A DNA stretch of 64,000 nt, taken from assembly GCF_026210795.1 (NCBI RefSeq), contig NC_089443.1:310001-374000 (forward strand), written 5' to 3'. This document shows, piece after piece, positions 24,124 to 34,523 of the stretch. Position 1 is the stretch's first letter. The number at the start of each line of letters is the position of its first letter. Under the pieces are notes generated by a model that had not been told where the DNA came from, did no database searches, and saw only the letters and a program-made list of their open reading frames with translations. The position numbers and the translations under genes are program-made. The DNA is from Rhizophagus irregularis (taxonomy: Eukaryota > Glomeromycota > Glomeromycetes > Glomerales > Glomeraceae).

Positions 24124-24166
24124 GCATTTTTATGACATCTTAAAAAAATTAGCTTGCCCAGTAAAG
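24124..24166 (-). repeat. Right terminal inverted repeat of the transposon
   Basis: Read inward on the minus strand it starts CTTTACTGGGCAAGCTAA and continues AAGATGTCATAA, pairing with 17207-17249. Confidence 0.8.
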
Positions 24167-25074
24167 TTAGTGAAACCATTTTCTTCTGCTTTTTGAAACC
24201 AATAAAAGGCTTTTTCTAAATTCTTTTCTGTTCCTTCTCCATTTACATAACATAAAGCTAAATTATGCATTGAATTAGTGAAACCATTTTCTTCTGCTTT
24301 TTGAAACCAATAAAAGGCTTTTTCTAAATTCTTTTCTGTTCCTTCTCCATTTACATAACATAAGGCTAAATTATGCATTGAATTAGTGAAACAATTTTCT
24401 GCTGCCTTTTGATACCAATAAAAGGCTTTTTCTAAATTCTTTTCTGTTCCTTCTCCATTTATATAACATAAGGCTAAATTATGCATTGAATTAGTGAAAC
24501 CATTTTCTTCTGCTTTTTGAAACCAATAAAAGGCTTTTTCTAAATTCTTTTCTGTTCCTTCTCCATTTACATAACATAAGGCTAAATTATGCATTGAGTT
24601 AGTGAAACCATTTTCTGCTGCCTTTTGATACCAATAAAAGGCTTTTTCTAAATTCTTTTCTGTTCCTTCTCCATTAATATAACATAAGGCTAAATTATGC
24701 ATTGAATTAGTGAAACCATTTTCTTCTGCTTTTTGAAACCAATAAAAGGCTTTTTCTAAATTCTTTTCTGTTCCTTCTCCATTTACATAACATAAGGCTA
24801 AATTATGCATTGCATGCATACTACCATTTTCTGCTGCTTTTTGATACCAATAAAAGGCTTTTTCTAAATTCTTTTCTGTGCCTTCCCCATTGTAATACCT
24901 TTTGGCTAAATTATACATTACTACTTTATTACCATTTTCTGCTGATTTTTCTAAAGAATTAATACATTCTTTACACCATAATCCTTCAGTGAAGGGTTTA
25001 TTGCAATATGAACAATTTTCAGTGTTTACTATATCAGTAACTGAGATATTAGATTTACTAAATTTGGTTTCCAT
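24167..25074 (-). pseudogene. Sel1-repeat/kinase gene, 5' (N-terminal) portion, severed
   Basis: This is the N-terminal part of the gene whose 3' portion is at 14870-17206. ATG at 25074 begins METKFSKSNISVTD, followed by a CSYCNKPF...WCKEC Zn-knuckle-like pair, then seven Sel1 repeats of 36 residues. The last ends ...AEENGFTN, where the transposon starts; the frame then adds FTGQANFFKMS from the element and stops at 24130. With the 3' portion the original protein would have had 16 Sel1 repeats plus a kinase, about 1054 aa, with a single intron. Sel1 arrays are TPR-like scaffolds for protein-protein contact, here probably targeting or regulating the kinase. A truncated Sel1-only protein could still be expressed from the native promoter. 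Confidence 0.85.
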
Positions 25075-26359
25075 TTGTTTTTATTTTAGAAATTTATTTT
25101 ACTAAAAAAATTATTATTTTTCTAGACAAATATTTTTTAGACGAAAATTTTTTCAATATTTCAATGAATGAGTTACTTAAAAGGAATACTTTAACCAAAA
25201 GTAGAAGTTACAATAAAAAAAAATATTTTCGGGCCATAATTTTTCCGATGCATTGATCTGCGTTGAGAAATTCCTTTAAAAATACATTATGTAATGATAA
25301 AATTTGCCGTTCATGTGATTTAAATAAAAGGAAGTAATTGCATTTTCTTACAAAAATGAATGTATAAAAATACATTAAATTACTATTTAACATATTTATA
25401 AAAAAAATTATTGTTAGTTTATAACTCTTTTTTGTTACAGTCTTAAAAATATCATTCGTTAGTAACAAATATATAAATTCTAATATTATTTTACGTTATT
25501 TTTTGATCAATATTAAATTTAGTTTTTATTCTATAATATATAAAAAAATTTGACACCATTTAAATTATTAATCATTAAAAATAGATTTATAATGACGATT
25601 TCTATTTGTGTTTAAACACGGGTTTCCAAACAAGAAAATTTCCTATGGCGATCATTTAATGTTGGGCAGAATTAAATTTAACGGAAAACAGAAGAAACCC
25701 AAAATTTGTTAAATAAGTCAAAATTAACACTAAAAACCAACTTTGATGCTTTAAATAGACTTGCAGAACAGAAAAAAATACTCATACCATACTATGTTCT
25801 TTTTAAAATTATATTTATTAAAATTTTTTTTATATGGTGCAAACAGTCTAAAGCCACCACTTTTTATAAAAAAAATTTAATCAATATTTTTAAAAACTTT
25901 CTGTAATATTATAGTTTAAACAGTATACTTTTATGTAGTAGAGAGTTTTTTCAAATTGAATTACTGTAGCATAAGATATATAAGTTTTAATTTTGGTTAT
26001 TTTACTATGTTTTGAATAAATTTGGGTGGAATTTGGCCAGTTTAATACTAATATAATGCAGGCCAAAATTTACAAACTGGCCTAAATTAAAAATTAATAT
26101 AAAAATATTTTTGTTTAAAATAACTGAATGAGAATTATTTATCTATAAATTCTATTTTTTTGAAACAAATTAAATATATGTTTATTATTCTTAATGGATA
26201 TAGAAAAGATTTAATGGTATCACAATTTTGTATATAATAAAATAACAGATTCTTTCTGATAGTATGAATTTTATAAATCATTTTAGCCAGAATTAATATT
26301 AATTCTGGCTAAAACAATTAGTATTCTATTCTACAAACCCACCTATATATACACTCCCA
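25075..26359. other. Upstream flank of the Sel1-kinase gene, gene-free
   Basis: It contains the presumed promoter of the gene starting at 25074 and AT-rich DNA. Short words TTGGCCAG/AATTAATAT and GGCCAAAATTTACAAACTGG at 26030-26090 and GCCAGAATTAATATTAATTC at 26285-26310 form small inverted repeats, the latter a near-perfect palindrome. Open frames here look accidental. Confidence 0.45.
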
Positions 26360-26900
26360 CGTCAAAAGTTTAGCATCTTACAGAAGAAAAATATGATATT
26401 AATTGCCTCGTCCCAACAGTAAAATATGGTGGAGGTGGAGTTATGATGTGGGGTGTTTTTCATGGTTTGGGTTGGGTCCCTTGGTGAGGATTGATGGTCG
26501 AATTAATAGTCAAAGGTACATAGAAGAGATACTTGGGTATCACGTGATACCATTTTTAGAAAGTTTTGAAGAAGAAAATGGGGACTATCTGTTCCAGCAA
26601 GACAATGCACCAATTCACACTAGTGTAAGGACGCGAAATTTTATGGAAGAAAGTGAAATAAATTTGCTACCATGGCCAGGACAAAGTCCTGACCTTTACT
26701 CAATTGAACATTTGTGGGATTAGCTCGAGAGACGCATACCAGCAAAGCAAAATAATCCTAAAAATTTAGCAGAATTGGAGGCACTTCTTCAAGAATGTTG
26801 GTTAGAAATTCCGAGTGAGGTTTACCAAAAGCTTGTGAAAAGCATGATTCGTAGAATTGATGCGGTCTTAAAAGCTCGTGGGTATCTCACAAGATACTGA
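26360..26900 (+). pseudogene. Tc1/mariner-type transposase fragment (DD34E)
   Basis: This is the C-terminal half of a Tc1-family transposase. KYGGGGVMMWGVF is followed, after a frame shift near 26455, by GPLVRIDGRINSQRYIEEIL, then LFQQDNAPIHTS with the second catalytic Asp, and SPDLYSIEHLWD with the Glu 34 residues later (DD34E). A TAG stop at 26722-26724 follows LWD. After it the frame continues as LERRIPAKQNNPKNLAELEA... to GYLTRY and a TGA at 26898. The N-terminal helix-turn-helix and first catalytic region are missing, and no terminal inverted repeats were found. It is a dead copy. Confidence 0.9.
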
Positions 26901-27779
26901 GGAATGTTTTTATTATATTTTTATATAGTAGGTTTCGTAAATTAATTTTTTTTATTACATTTTCATTAAAGATTAAGCATTTTTTATTAAAAAACTTTAG
27001 CATTATTTTAATTTATAGTTTTGTGAAGTTATGGGCTGGAAATTGTTTTTTTTATTATACATAACAAGAGGTTTAATAAAAAAAAATTTTTTTATAATTT
27101 CAATACGAATATTTTCTCTTTTTTTCGATACATTTATTTTCATTATTTTGGTCAGAAGTCGTCACGCTTAGGGGTGGCTTGACGTGTAGTGATAAATTAC
27201 TTTAGACTCATTTGTATGTTGTCCGTGTAATTGATACTACCGTTTGGTTCTTTCTGTTGCATAAAAATATTTTCATTATTTTTTAAAAAAACTCTTTATT
27301 CCTGTAACATTTGGAAAAATTTTTTACGACGACATTGGTTGTTTATAAAAACATTCGCCTCCAACACTTCCAAAAGAGTTTTCACACAACTATAAAATAG
27401 AGCTACGACCCGTCAGAATATCAGTATCCGGATCGTACCTAAACAAAAAAATGGTTACCCGATTCCTTAACGGGTATTACCCATTTTTACCCATTTAGCA
27501 CTTTGCCATATTTGACCGGCTCCTACTAGTGTAAGTAAAAAAAAATAAAAAAAATAATAAAATGTGAAAATTTTGAGAATAAAGTAACTACACTATTTTT
27601 TACTATTAAAAAAACTACATCATTTTTAAAAATGCACTATTTTATATTATTGAAAATTCCTCTAAATTTTTCACACTCGTATATCGTCGCGAGTGGTGTA
27701 GATTTGCGTAGTTTTTCACACATGTATTATTTTGTAGATCTACGCTTCATGTTTATTTTCATTTTATTCAATTTATTGT
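26901..27779. other. Gene-free stretch
   Basis: AT-rich DNA; no gene or clear repeat was recognised. CATCATTTTTAAAAATGCACTA-like words near 27610-27650 recur a few times as short tandem fragments. Confidence 0.45.
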
Positions 27780-28705
27780 TATAGGGTTCAGTCTATTTCA
27801 CCGATAATTATTTCATCGAAGTTCAACTTACCGACAGTGAGTTAATTTCACTGATAGGAATGTTTAATAAGTATATTAAAAATAAAAGGAAAAAATATAC
27901 CTTTTGCATGAAAAAAATTACATTTTTATTTAATATAAAGCAAAAAAACGTCTAATTACTAAATAACATTAATAATAATTCATTAAATATTGCAAAGTAT
28001 TATTAATATATTAATGAACTAATTTTTTGCGAAATATTTTAAAAATCTTTACATTTCAAGAAAAATATTTAATTGTCCAAAGAGTTAGCAAAAGGACTAT
28101 TTACCGTACTGAACTAACAAAATTTGTTTTTGTCACAATAGACGATTTATGTAACATTACCTATATGACCCCCTGAAATATGTATGCCAAATTAATATAC
28201 TGTATGACACGTAGATCGACTTAAACGACGTATTAAGAAGAGGACATTATTATTTTGTGAATAGGAATTGCAATTTACAAGCGCTGATCATTTCGCTAAA
28301 AATAGAAACTTTCTTAACGTCAGGTTGATCGATTCCAATCCCTGCTTGTGAAACACTTTAAAATTAATTACATATTAGTAAAAACAATAAGGTCTATGAG
28401 AATTTTCTTATTTAATCGGAAATTGATTTTTGCAGATCAAATGAGTTACCATTCCGATGAATGAATTTTTAGAAAAAATGGTAAAAATTTATAAATATAG
28501 TACTACGAATGAATTGGGATTTACAAGGGCACACTTAAATAAGTTAAATAAAATATACTATTTCACTGAAAATCATTTCACCAACAATCAACTTACCCAT
28601 CTTACCGACAGTCATCTCACCGAAAATCATCTCACCGAAAATCATTTCATTTCCCTGACAGGGCTGTTTCAATCTCACCGAAAATCATTTCACCGAATTT
28701 TAATT
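27780..28705. repeat. Element bounded by TTCACCGA word clusters
   Basis: The left cluster (27785-27865) has TATTTCACCGATAATTATTT, CATCGAAGTTCAACTTACCG and related words. The right cluster (28555-28700) has ATTTCACTGAAAATCATTTC followed by many CTCACCGAAAATCAT units. Both run in the same orientation. The interior is AT-rich. The open frame at 28457-28786, with repeated TENHLTENHF, merely translates the repeat. It is probably a non-autonomous element or a minisatellite pair related to the CATTTCGCCGAAA clusters at 32840-33400. Confidence 0.5.
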
Positions 28706-29209
28706 TTTTACTGCAATTTAATAATCGATAACATAGCCACAATTATTAATTTAATATTTAATAGTTTTTATTGTGAAATAACATAGTCACATTATTAGTG
28801 AATTATTTATTGTAATAGAATTTTATTAATATACACAAAAAAGAAATGTTATGTAATTTATATAATAAAATGTTAATTTTTTGATTCTAATAAAGAAGAC
28901 CATTATTAGATTTTCTTCGAGGAATAGCTCAATATTCATGTTAATTAATTTATATATTTTATTCATTTTATGTGTAAGTTTTTATTTGTCTTTATTTATG
29001 CTATGGAATTTCTAATATATATATAATATTTTAATTATATAAGCATTAAACATAGTAATATTATGAAATTATGCTAGTACGTTTTAGTTCTTTTTCTTGA
29101 AACAGCTCAAGTTTTTATTAATTATTATGAGAATTATGTATTTTATTATATATCATGCAAAATATATATAATGAATTTTATGGAATTAACAAGAGGTTAT
29201 TGTAAAAAA
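28706..29209. other. Gene-free AT-rich stretch
   Basis: Nothing beyond simple AT-rich sequence was seen. Confidence 0.5.
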
Positions 29210-29425
29210 TTAAAAACAAATTTTTAATATAGAACGTGTGCACATTATCTTGTTATACTCGGCTTTCATGAGGTCATTTAATAATTTGAATACATAATTA
29301 ACCGTAGCAGAGTAGCTCGCTGAAAGCATGTTTAAAGCTGCGCAAGGTGCTATGATTTTACTATAGTTTGTCTTTGCCAAACTGTTGCACAAACAATACC
29401 TTTTGGACCTGCGACCTATATGAAA
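29210..29425 (-). other. Possible gene remnant beside the 29426 element
   Basis: An open frame on the minus strand (RYCLCNSLAKTNYSKIIAPC, AALNMLSASYSATVNYVFKL) is less AT-biased than its surroundings. It runs out of the element's left edge. It has no recognised family and no continuation was found on the far side of the element, so it may be accidental. Confidence 0.25.
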
Positions 29426-30655
29426 CCCTATAAGAAATCTGTATATGGAATGGATACGTTTTGTATACATTTTATGTACGTTTCTTACGTTTCTATTGAT
29501 TCCGTATACAAATTCCGTATATTTAATAAGCAATTCATTTTTGAACATTTTTTTTAAAAAACTAACGTATACGAAATGTATACAGAAAAATTAATAATGC
29601 GGAATGTATACGGAATTTTTAAACTTAATATTTTAGAAGATAATTTTACAATCATCCGGTATCATAACCCGTGATCACGTGATTGTTTATTGTTTTGTTG
29701 TTATGATACGTTTTTTGTTTTTTATATAACCCCCCTTAACAATTACTTTGATCTTCCTTTCTGTCTTTCCTTTCTTTTGTCTTTTGTTATTTTTTTTTTA
29801 TTTTAAAAAATTTTTCTTTCTTCGTCACATCCCTTAAAAAGAAATTTTCTTTTCGTCACTCTTTTAAAAAAATTTTTTTTTTCATCACTCTCCTTTAAAA
29901 AAATTTTTTTTTTGACTTTACTCTTTTATTCCACACTTACCACCCTTTCCTTTTTTTAAAAAAAAATTTTTTCTTTCTATTTCTTTATAAAAAATTTTTT
30001 ATTTTTCTAACTTTGACATCCTCCCTTTTAAAAAAAAAATTTTTTTTTAACTTTCCTAACTTCGTCACCCCTCTTTTTAAAGAAAAATATTTTTTTTGAT
30101 TTGTTCTTTTATTCCCCATTCATTACCCTTTCTTTTTTATTTATATTATCTCTTTTTTTTCATAGGCCAACAGATTTTTTTTGAGAGTTTCTTTTTTCTT
30201 TTGTAAGTTTGGTTCAGATTCTGGATTTTTTTCTTGTAAGTTGTTTTGGTTTCCATTTAAGTTAAACATTCTTATATTTCTTTTTTTTTTTGGGTTGTTT
30301 GACTCTGAATGAACCTGAACATATTATAGATAATTTAGGCTGCAATAGGTGGTTTTGATAAGGAAGGGAATTTTAATGATGTATTTAATATATTTGTACT
30401 TGTTTAATTTTTAATTTTTATTTAATTTAATAAAGTAGAATTAAAATTTATGTAAATACAACTATAATAAACTGTAATATAAATGGTAAATTCAGTAACA
30501 AAATCGTATAAATTTCATGATAAAATCAGTGATCAAATCATGTAAATTCCATACGAATCCCGTGTAAATTCCGTATCCTTTCATGATACGTTATTTCTAA
30601 GGAAAAAAAATCGTATAAAAACTTTATAAAAAACGTATCCGATTTTTTTATAGGG
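29426..30655 (+). mobile_element. CCCTRTAA-family element, 1,230 bp
   Basis: The ends CCCTATAAGAAAT and TTTTTTTATAGGG are an inverted pair, flanked by AAA on both sides (3-bp duplication). The left subterminal part repeats GTATACGGAAT and GTATACATTT words. The middle (29740-30340) is a strongly pyrimidine-rich strand with blocks of TTTTTAAAAAAAATTTTTTT. The right part has ATTCCGTAT and TCGTATAAA words. It has no transposase and is non-autonomous. A second copy lies inverted at 54051-55596. Confidence 0.85.
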
Positions 30656-32059
30656 AAATCGTCATATCGAATTTTTAATATATCGGTATATCGAATACCG
30701 GCATATCGAGGTCTGACCGTAAATCTGATACTACCTTTAAACTTTATAATAAACTTGTGATTCATTTTAAAATCAATAATTATGTTACATTTCCATTGTT
30801 AGAATTACTGACCGATATACAAATTAATTAAACTTTTGTTATAGGGTAATAAAAGTTAAATTCTTAGAAATTTTAATTATAATATAAAAGTAATGCCAAA
30901 CTTGATCGATAGTATCGGTTATTGAGATTTTATTAGTAAGTTTACTATAACGAATAAGATTTATTAGTAGTAAGTGAACTGGGGGAATAAAAAAAGTTAT
31001 AAGCCAAATTTACTATAACGAGCTTCATATAACGAGCGTTGACTGTAATTACTTAAATTTTCCTCCCTTTAAGTATCAAAACATCATTTTACGTAACATC
31101 ACTTTATATTTTTCTGTAGAATTATGGTAAAATTGTTTAATTAAGTTTAATTACGAGAAAAAATAGTAACATAATATTGAATTTTATAACAGAATGAAAG
31201 AAAAAAGAATTTCGAGTACAATAATTTGTGTAAGATGGAAACGATATTGATATCTGTGCCTATTAGGTTTATTTATCTTATTAATCTTTAGCCATTCCGG
31301 AATTTTTTTTTTTTCAAATACTTTTCGATTCTTATCAAGCCGAAAAAACTTTTTTTAATTTGTTTTATATTATTGCGGTGGATTTATGAAATTTGGCAAA
31401 TACCCTTTGCTGCGCCCTCGGGGATTAAAAATTGATTATGAAAACATGTGATATCGATTAAGCTTTTTTCCCTAAAAAGTGTCAAAGAATGACGCGCCTT
31501 TAACATTTAGGTTTGGATTGGAGATGCAGGGCCACGGGTAAGCGCTGTTTTTTTATTTTTTTTTCTCTTAAGTTTTTGCATTGCTGCAAAATAATTGAAA
31601 TAAATATATATATTTTTGTAAGATTGGATTGATTAATTTAATGATTTTATTACGTATTAAATTTTTCAAAATATAAACTTACCTACTCACCTATTTGTAT
31701 TATTTTTTTGAAATTGAAAGTAAACTTGTAGTTCTAAAATAATTCATTATTAATTAATATATATTAATTATTATTCACTTAAAGAAATTCATGAATTAAG
31801 TATTCTCCTACTTTCATACATACATGTATGTTTACTAAATTCATTTAGAAAAATCATTACTATTATTAACATCCACGTATTCTTTTAATCATAGATAAAG
31901 CTTTGCTTCATAGTACATTTTTATATATACAGTATATTTTACACCTAATTAAAGGTAGTAATTTGCTATCTTTAATATTAGAACTGAAATATATTTAATT
32001 CTGTAGAATTATAATATATCATCAGATAATCAATTATCAATACCTTTCATTGTATAACT
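30656..32059. other. Gene-free stretch
   Basis: TATATCGGTATATCGAATAC-type words at 30660-30715 and ACTATAACGAGCTTCATATA words at 31005-31030 look like the ends of one or two small repeats. The remainder, including the less AT-biased 31370-31560, shows no supported gene. Confidence 0.4.
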
Positions 32060-32395
32060 GATAATATGTTAGACATCTGATGGTTCCAATTGTATAACTT
32101 TATTAAGATCCAACAAAACATTATCATATTCTTGAAAAATATAATACGCAATACTTTGCAGAAACTTTTAAAATCGAAACCATATTGACCATGTCAAAAT
32201 TTTTATCATAGGAATTATAATCAAGATCTGCATCAAGCGTCGCAAGTGGTTTGGTAGGCTCATAAATCCACTGTTTGGTATAGATAGCCTCAAATCTTTA
32301 CCAACTAATAAATGCCGTATCGCAAATAAGATGGTGTAATATTTTAATAAATCCAAACCCTACGTTCTTTAGATTTGTTCGGGTACAATGTTCTC
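32060..32395 (-). pseudogene. TPR-type protein remnant
   Basis: On the minus strand one frame gives ...IYTKQWIYEPTKPLATLDAD, then NFDMVNMVSILKVSAKYCVL. After a frame shift it continues FQEYDNVLLDLNKVIQLEPS DV and stops. The last piece is a canonical tetratricopeptide helix pair (compare ALxDLNKAIELEPxxA). A stop (W*RFEA) and the frame shift show that it is broken. Such TPR fragments are common companions of kinase and Sel1 genes in these fungi; its function is not inferable. Confidence 0.65.
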
Positions 32396-32539
32396 GTATT
32401 CGCTTATAAATCGTTGGCGATCACTTAACTGCGTAGTAACAAATCCATGGCGAAATGTACCGTAACCCAAATCGGTATCCATAGGTTCCTGCAAATTAGC
32501 TCTTTTGTTTTTTTATTTTTTCAGTTTATTTTTAGACCG
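32396..32539. other. Gene-free flank of the tandem block
   Basis: It contains GGCGAAATGTACCGTAACCC (about 32449-32468), the same phrase that closes the CATTTCGCC clusters downstream. Confidence 0.5.
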
Positions 32540-33690
32540 AATTTTTTTTTTCAATTATTATTTTAGTTTTTTTTTAAATTGATTTTTTTTTTAAATTTCT
32601 TTTTCCCTGTAAAAAAGTCGATCCGTTTTTTTATATTCTGTCTTTTTTCCGTAAAAGGCTCATATTTTCGGAATTAATAACCTTGTATCACGGAATTTAT
32701 CGAATTATTTACATTTTCCGTGAATGGAACCGGGAAAGGCTCATTTTTGCGGAGTTTTTACAGAAATAACGGATAAAATTTTTTATAGAGTTTCAGTTTG
32801 ATTTTTCTATCGTATAACTGAAAATCAAAATCGGTATCAGGACATTTCGCCGAAAGCCATTTCGCCGAAAAATAATCTCTGGCCTGAGTTATTTATAATT
32901 TTGCATAATGTTGGCCCTATTTTTCGGAGAAATGTCCTTTCAGCGAAAATGGCTTTTGGCGAAATGTACCGTAACCTTTTTTTTTCAATTTTTATTTTGG
33001 TTTTTTTTTAAAATTGATTTTTTTTTTAATTACTTTTTCCCCGTAAAAAATGTCGATCCGTTTTTTTATATTCCGTCTTTTTTCCGTAAAAGACTCATAT
33101 TTCCGGAATTAATAACCTTATATCACGGAATTTATCAAATTATTTACATTTTCCGTGAATGGAACCGAGAAAGGCTCAATTTTACGGAGTTTTTACAGAA
33201 ATAACGGATAAAAATTTTTATAGAGTTTCAGTTTGATTTTTCTATCGTATAACTGAAAATCGGTATCAGGACATTTCGCCGAAAGCCATTTCGCCGAAAA
33301 ATAATCTCAGGCCTGAGTTATTTATAATTCTGCATAATGTTGGCCCTATTTTTCGGCGAAATGTCCTTTCGGCGAAAATGGCTTTCGGCAAAATGTACCG
33401 TAACCTTTTTTTTTCAATTTTTATTTTGGTTTTTTTTTAAAATTGATTTTTTTTTTAATTACTTTTTCCCCGTAAAAAATGTCGATCCGTTTTTTTATAT
33501 TCCGTCTTTTTTCCGCAAAAGACTCATATTTCCGGAATTAATAACCTTATATCACGGAATTTATCAAATTATTTACATTTTCCGTGAATGGAACCGAGAA
33601 AGGCTCATTTTTACGGAGTTTTTACAGAAATAACGGATAAAATTTTTTATAGAGTTTCAGTTTGATTTTTCTATCGTATAACTGAAAATC
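32540..33690 (+). repeat. Three tandem copies of a 430-bp unit with embedded CCCTRTAA MITEs
   Basis: TCGATCCGTTTTTTTATATT recurs at about 32619, 33053 and 33482 (periods near 434 and 429 bp). Each unit has a 183-186 bp block with ends CCCTGTAAAAAA or CCCCGTAAAAAA and TTTTTTATAGAG (32605-32790, 33041-33224, 33468-33652), flanked by TTT on both sides. Between copies lie CATTTCGCCGAAAGCC / CATTTCGCCGAAAAATAATC clusters and their complements (32840-32970, 33262-33400). Two 98-codon open frames in it are near-identical copies of the repeat, not genes. Confidence 0.75.
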
Positions 33691-34432
33691 TTTCTTTTAA
33701 TTTTCTTTTCTATTTTTAAACCAATTTTTTTTAATTTTTATTCCTTTATAATAGACCTATACTATTTTTGTTATATAATTTTTTCATTTAATTTTATATA
33801 TTTTTCTATTAATAAGTACATTATTAAAATTATTCTTTTTTTTTTAGACTTCAGAGATCGGATTGATGTTGCGGTGTTATAGTAAGCACCTTTTTTTTCA
33901 ATCCTCATTTTCAATAATAATATTTTTCCATATCTAGTATTTTTTGCTAATTTTTTTCCATCCTTTCCCTCTTTAGATTTGGATTAGTATTGACGAAAAT
34001 TACATCTGCTAATATATCGGGATTGTCGGGAATTATCCTTCGGGATTCAATGTTTTATTTTATTCCATTGTTCCACATTAAATGCAATTTCGGAAATGTA
34101 TTTTAATTCGTAAATACCGAAACGACCATCAGGATTTTATTTGTCCTACATTAAAAATCAAAATATATATGGTCATTGATCTTCGATATTTTAACCATTT
34201 ATAAACAAAATGATCTAACATGACAAACATTTGCAAATGTGGGACAAATATTAACGTTGCTTTATACAGTTGGATTTAGTTAATAAGCTATGAAGAGTCC
34301 AATCACTGAAAGTGTCCAATTATTAAGAATTATTTACAGGATAATTTATCAAATCTGTCGATATAAAGAAAAAGTGTGATGATTTACTATTAATGAATTT
34401 CAATAAAGATGCCATCATAACTCCAAAAAATG
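33691..34432. other. Gene-free stretch upstream of the lipase gene
   Basis: AT-rich to about 34000, then more balanced sequence that probably includes the lipase promoter. No gene was recognised. Confidence 0.45.
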
Positions 34433-34440
34433 TATAAAAG
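34433..34440 (+). promoter_or_regulatory. TATA box of the lipase gene
   Basis: TATAAAAG stands 84 bases before the ATG at 34524, followed by a pyrimidine-rich stretch (TTTTTTTCTCTGTCAG), a typical fungal core promoter layout. Confidence 0.6.
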
Positions 34441-34523
34441 AACGTGTTTTTTTCTCTGTCAGCATTTCATTCTTTTACACTAAAACATTATACTAAAACA
34501 TTTCCTCTGTAAAGCAATAAGCA

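Larger units (their letters stand above)
17207..24166. mobile_element. Two-gene DNA transposon, 6,960 bp, inserted in the Sel1-kinase gene
   Basis: The ends form an imperfect inverted repeat of about 40 bp: CTTTGCTGGACAAAG at left and CTTTACTGGGCAAGC reading inward from the right. The flanks are ...GCATTGAATT and TTAGTGAAACC. The undisturbed Sel1 array elsewhere reads GCATTGAATTAGTGAAACC, so the site equals one target with TT duplicated. Removing the element and one TT joins ...NGFT to NSMHNLALC in frame. Cargo: a transposase gene leftward (17492-20976) and a second gene rightward (21782-23756), divergent from a shared region. The transposase fold is of the TNP2/CACTA (CMC) or related KDZ kind, but the ends do not read CACTA and the 2-bp duplication is shorter than usual for CACTA elements. 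Both genes have open, correctly spliced frames, so the element may still be mobile. Confidence 0.85.

Noticed and set aside
32908-33633. Two near-identical 98-codon frames (MLALFFGEMSF...)
   Set aside because: They coincide with the tandemly repeated 430-bp unit. Phe-rich translation of T-runs, not protein-like.
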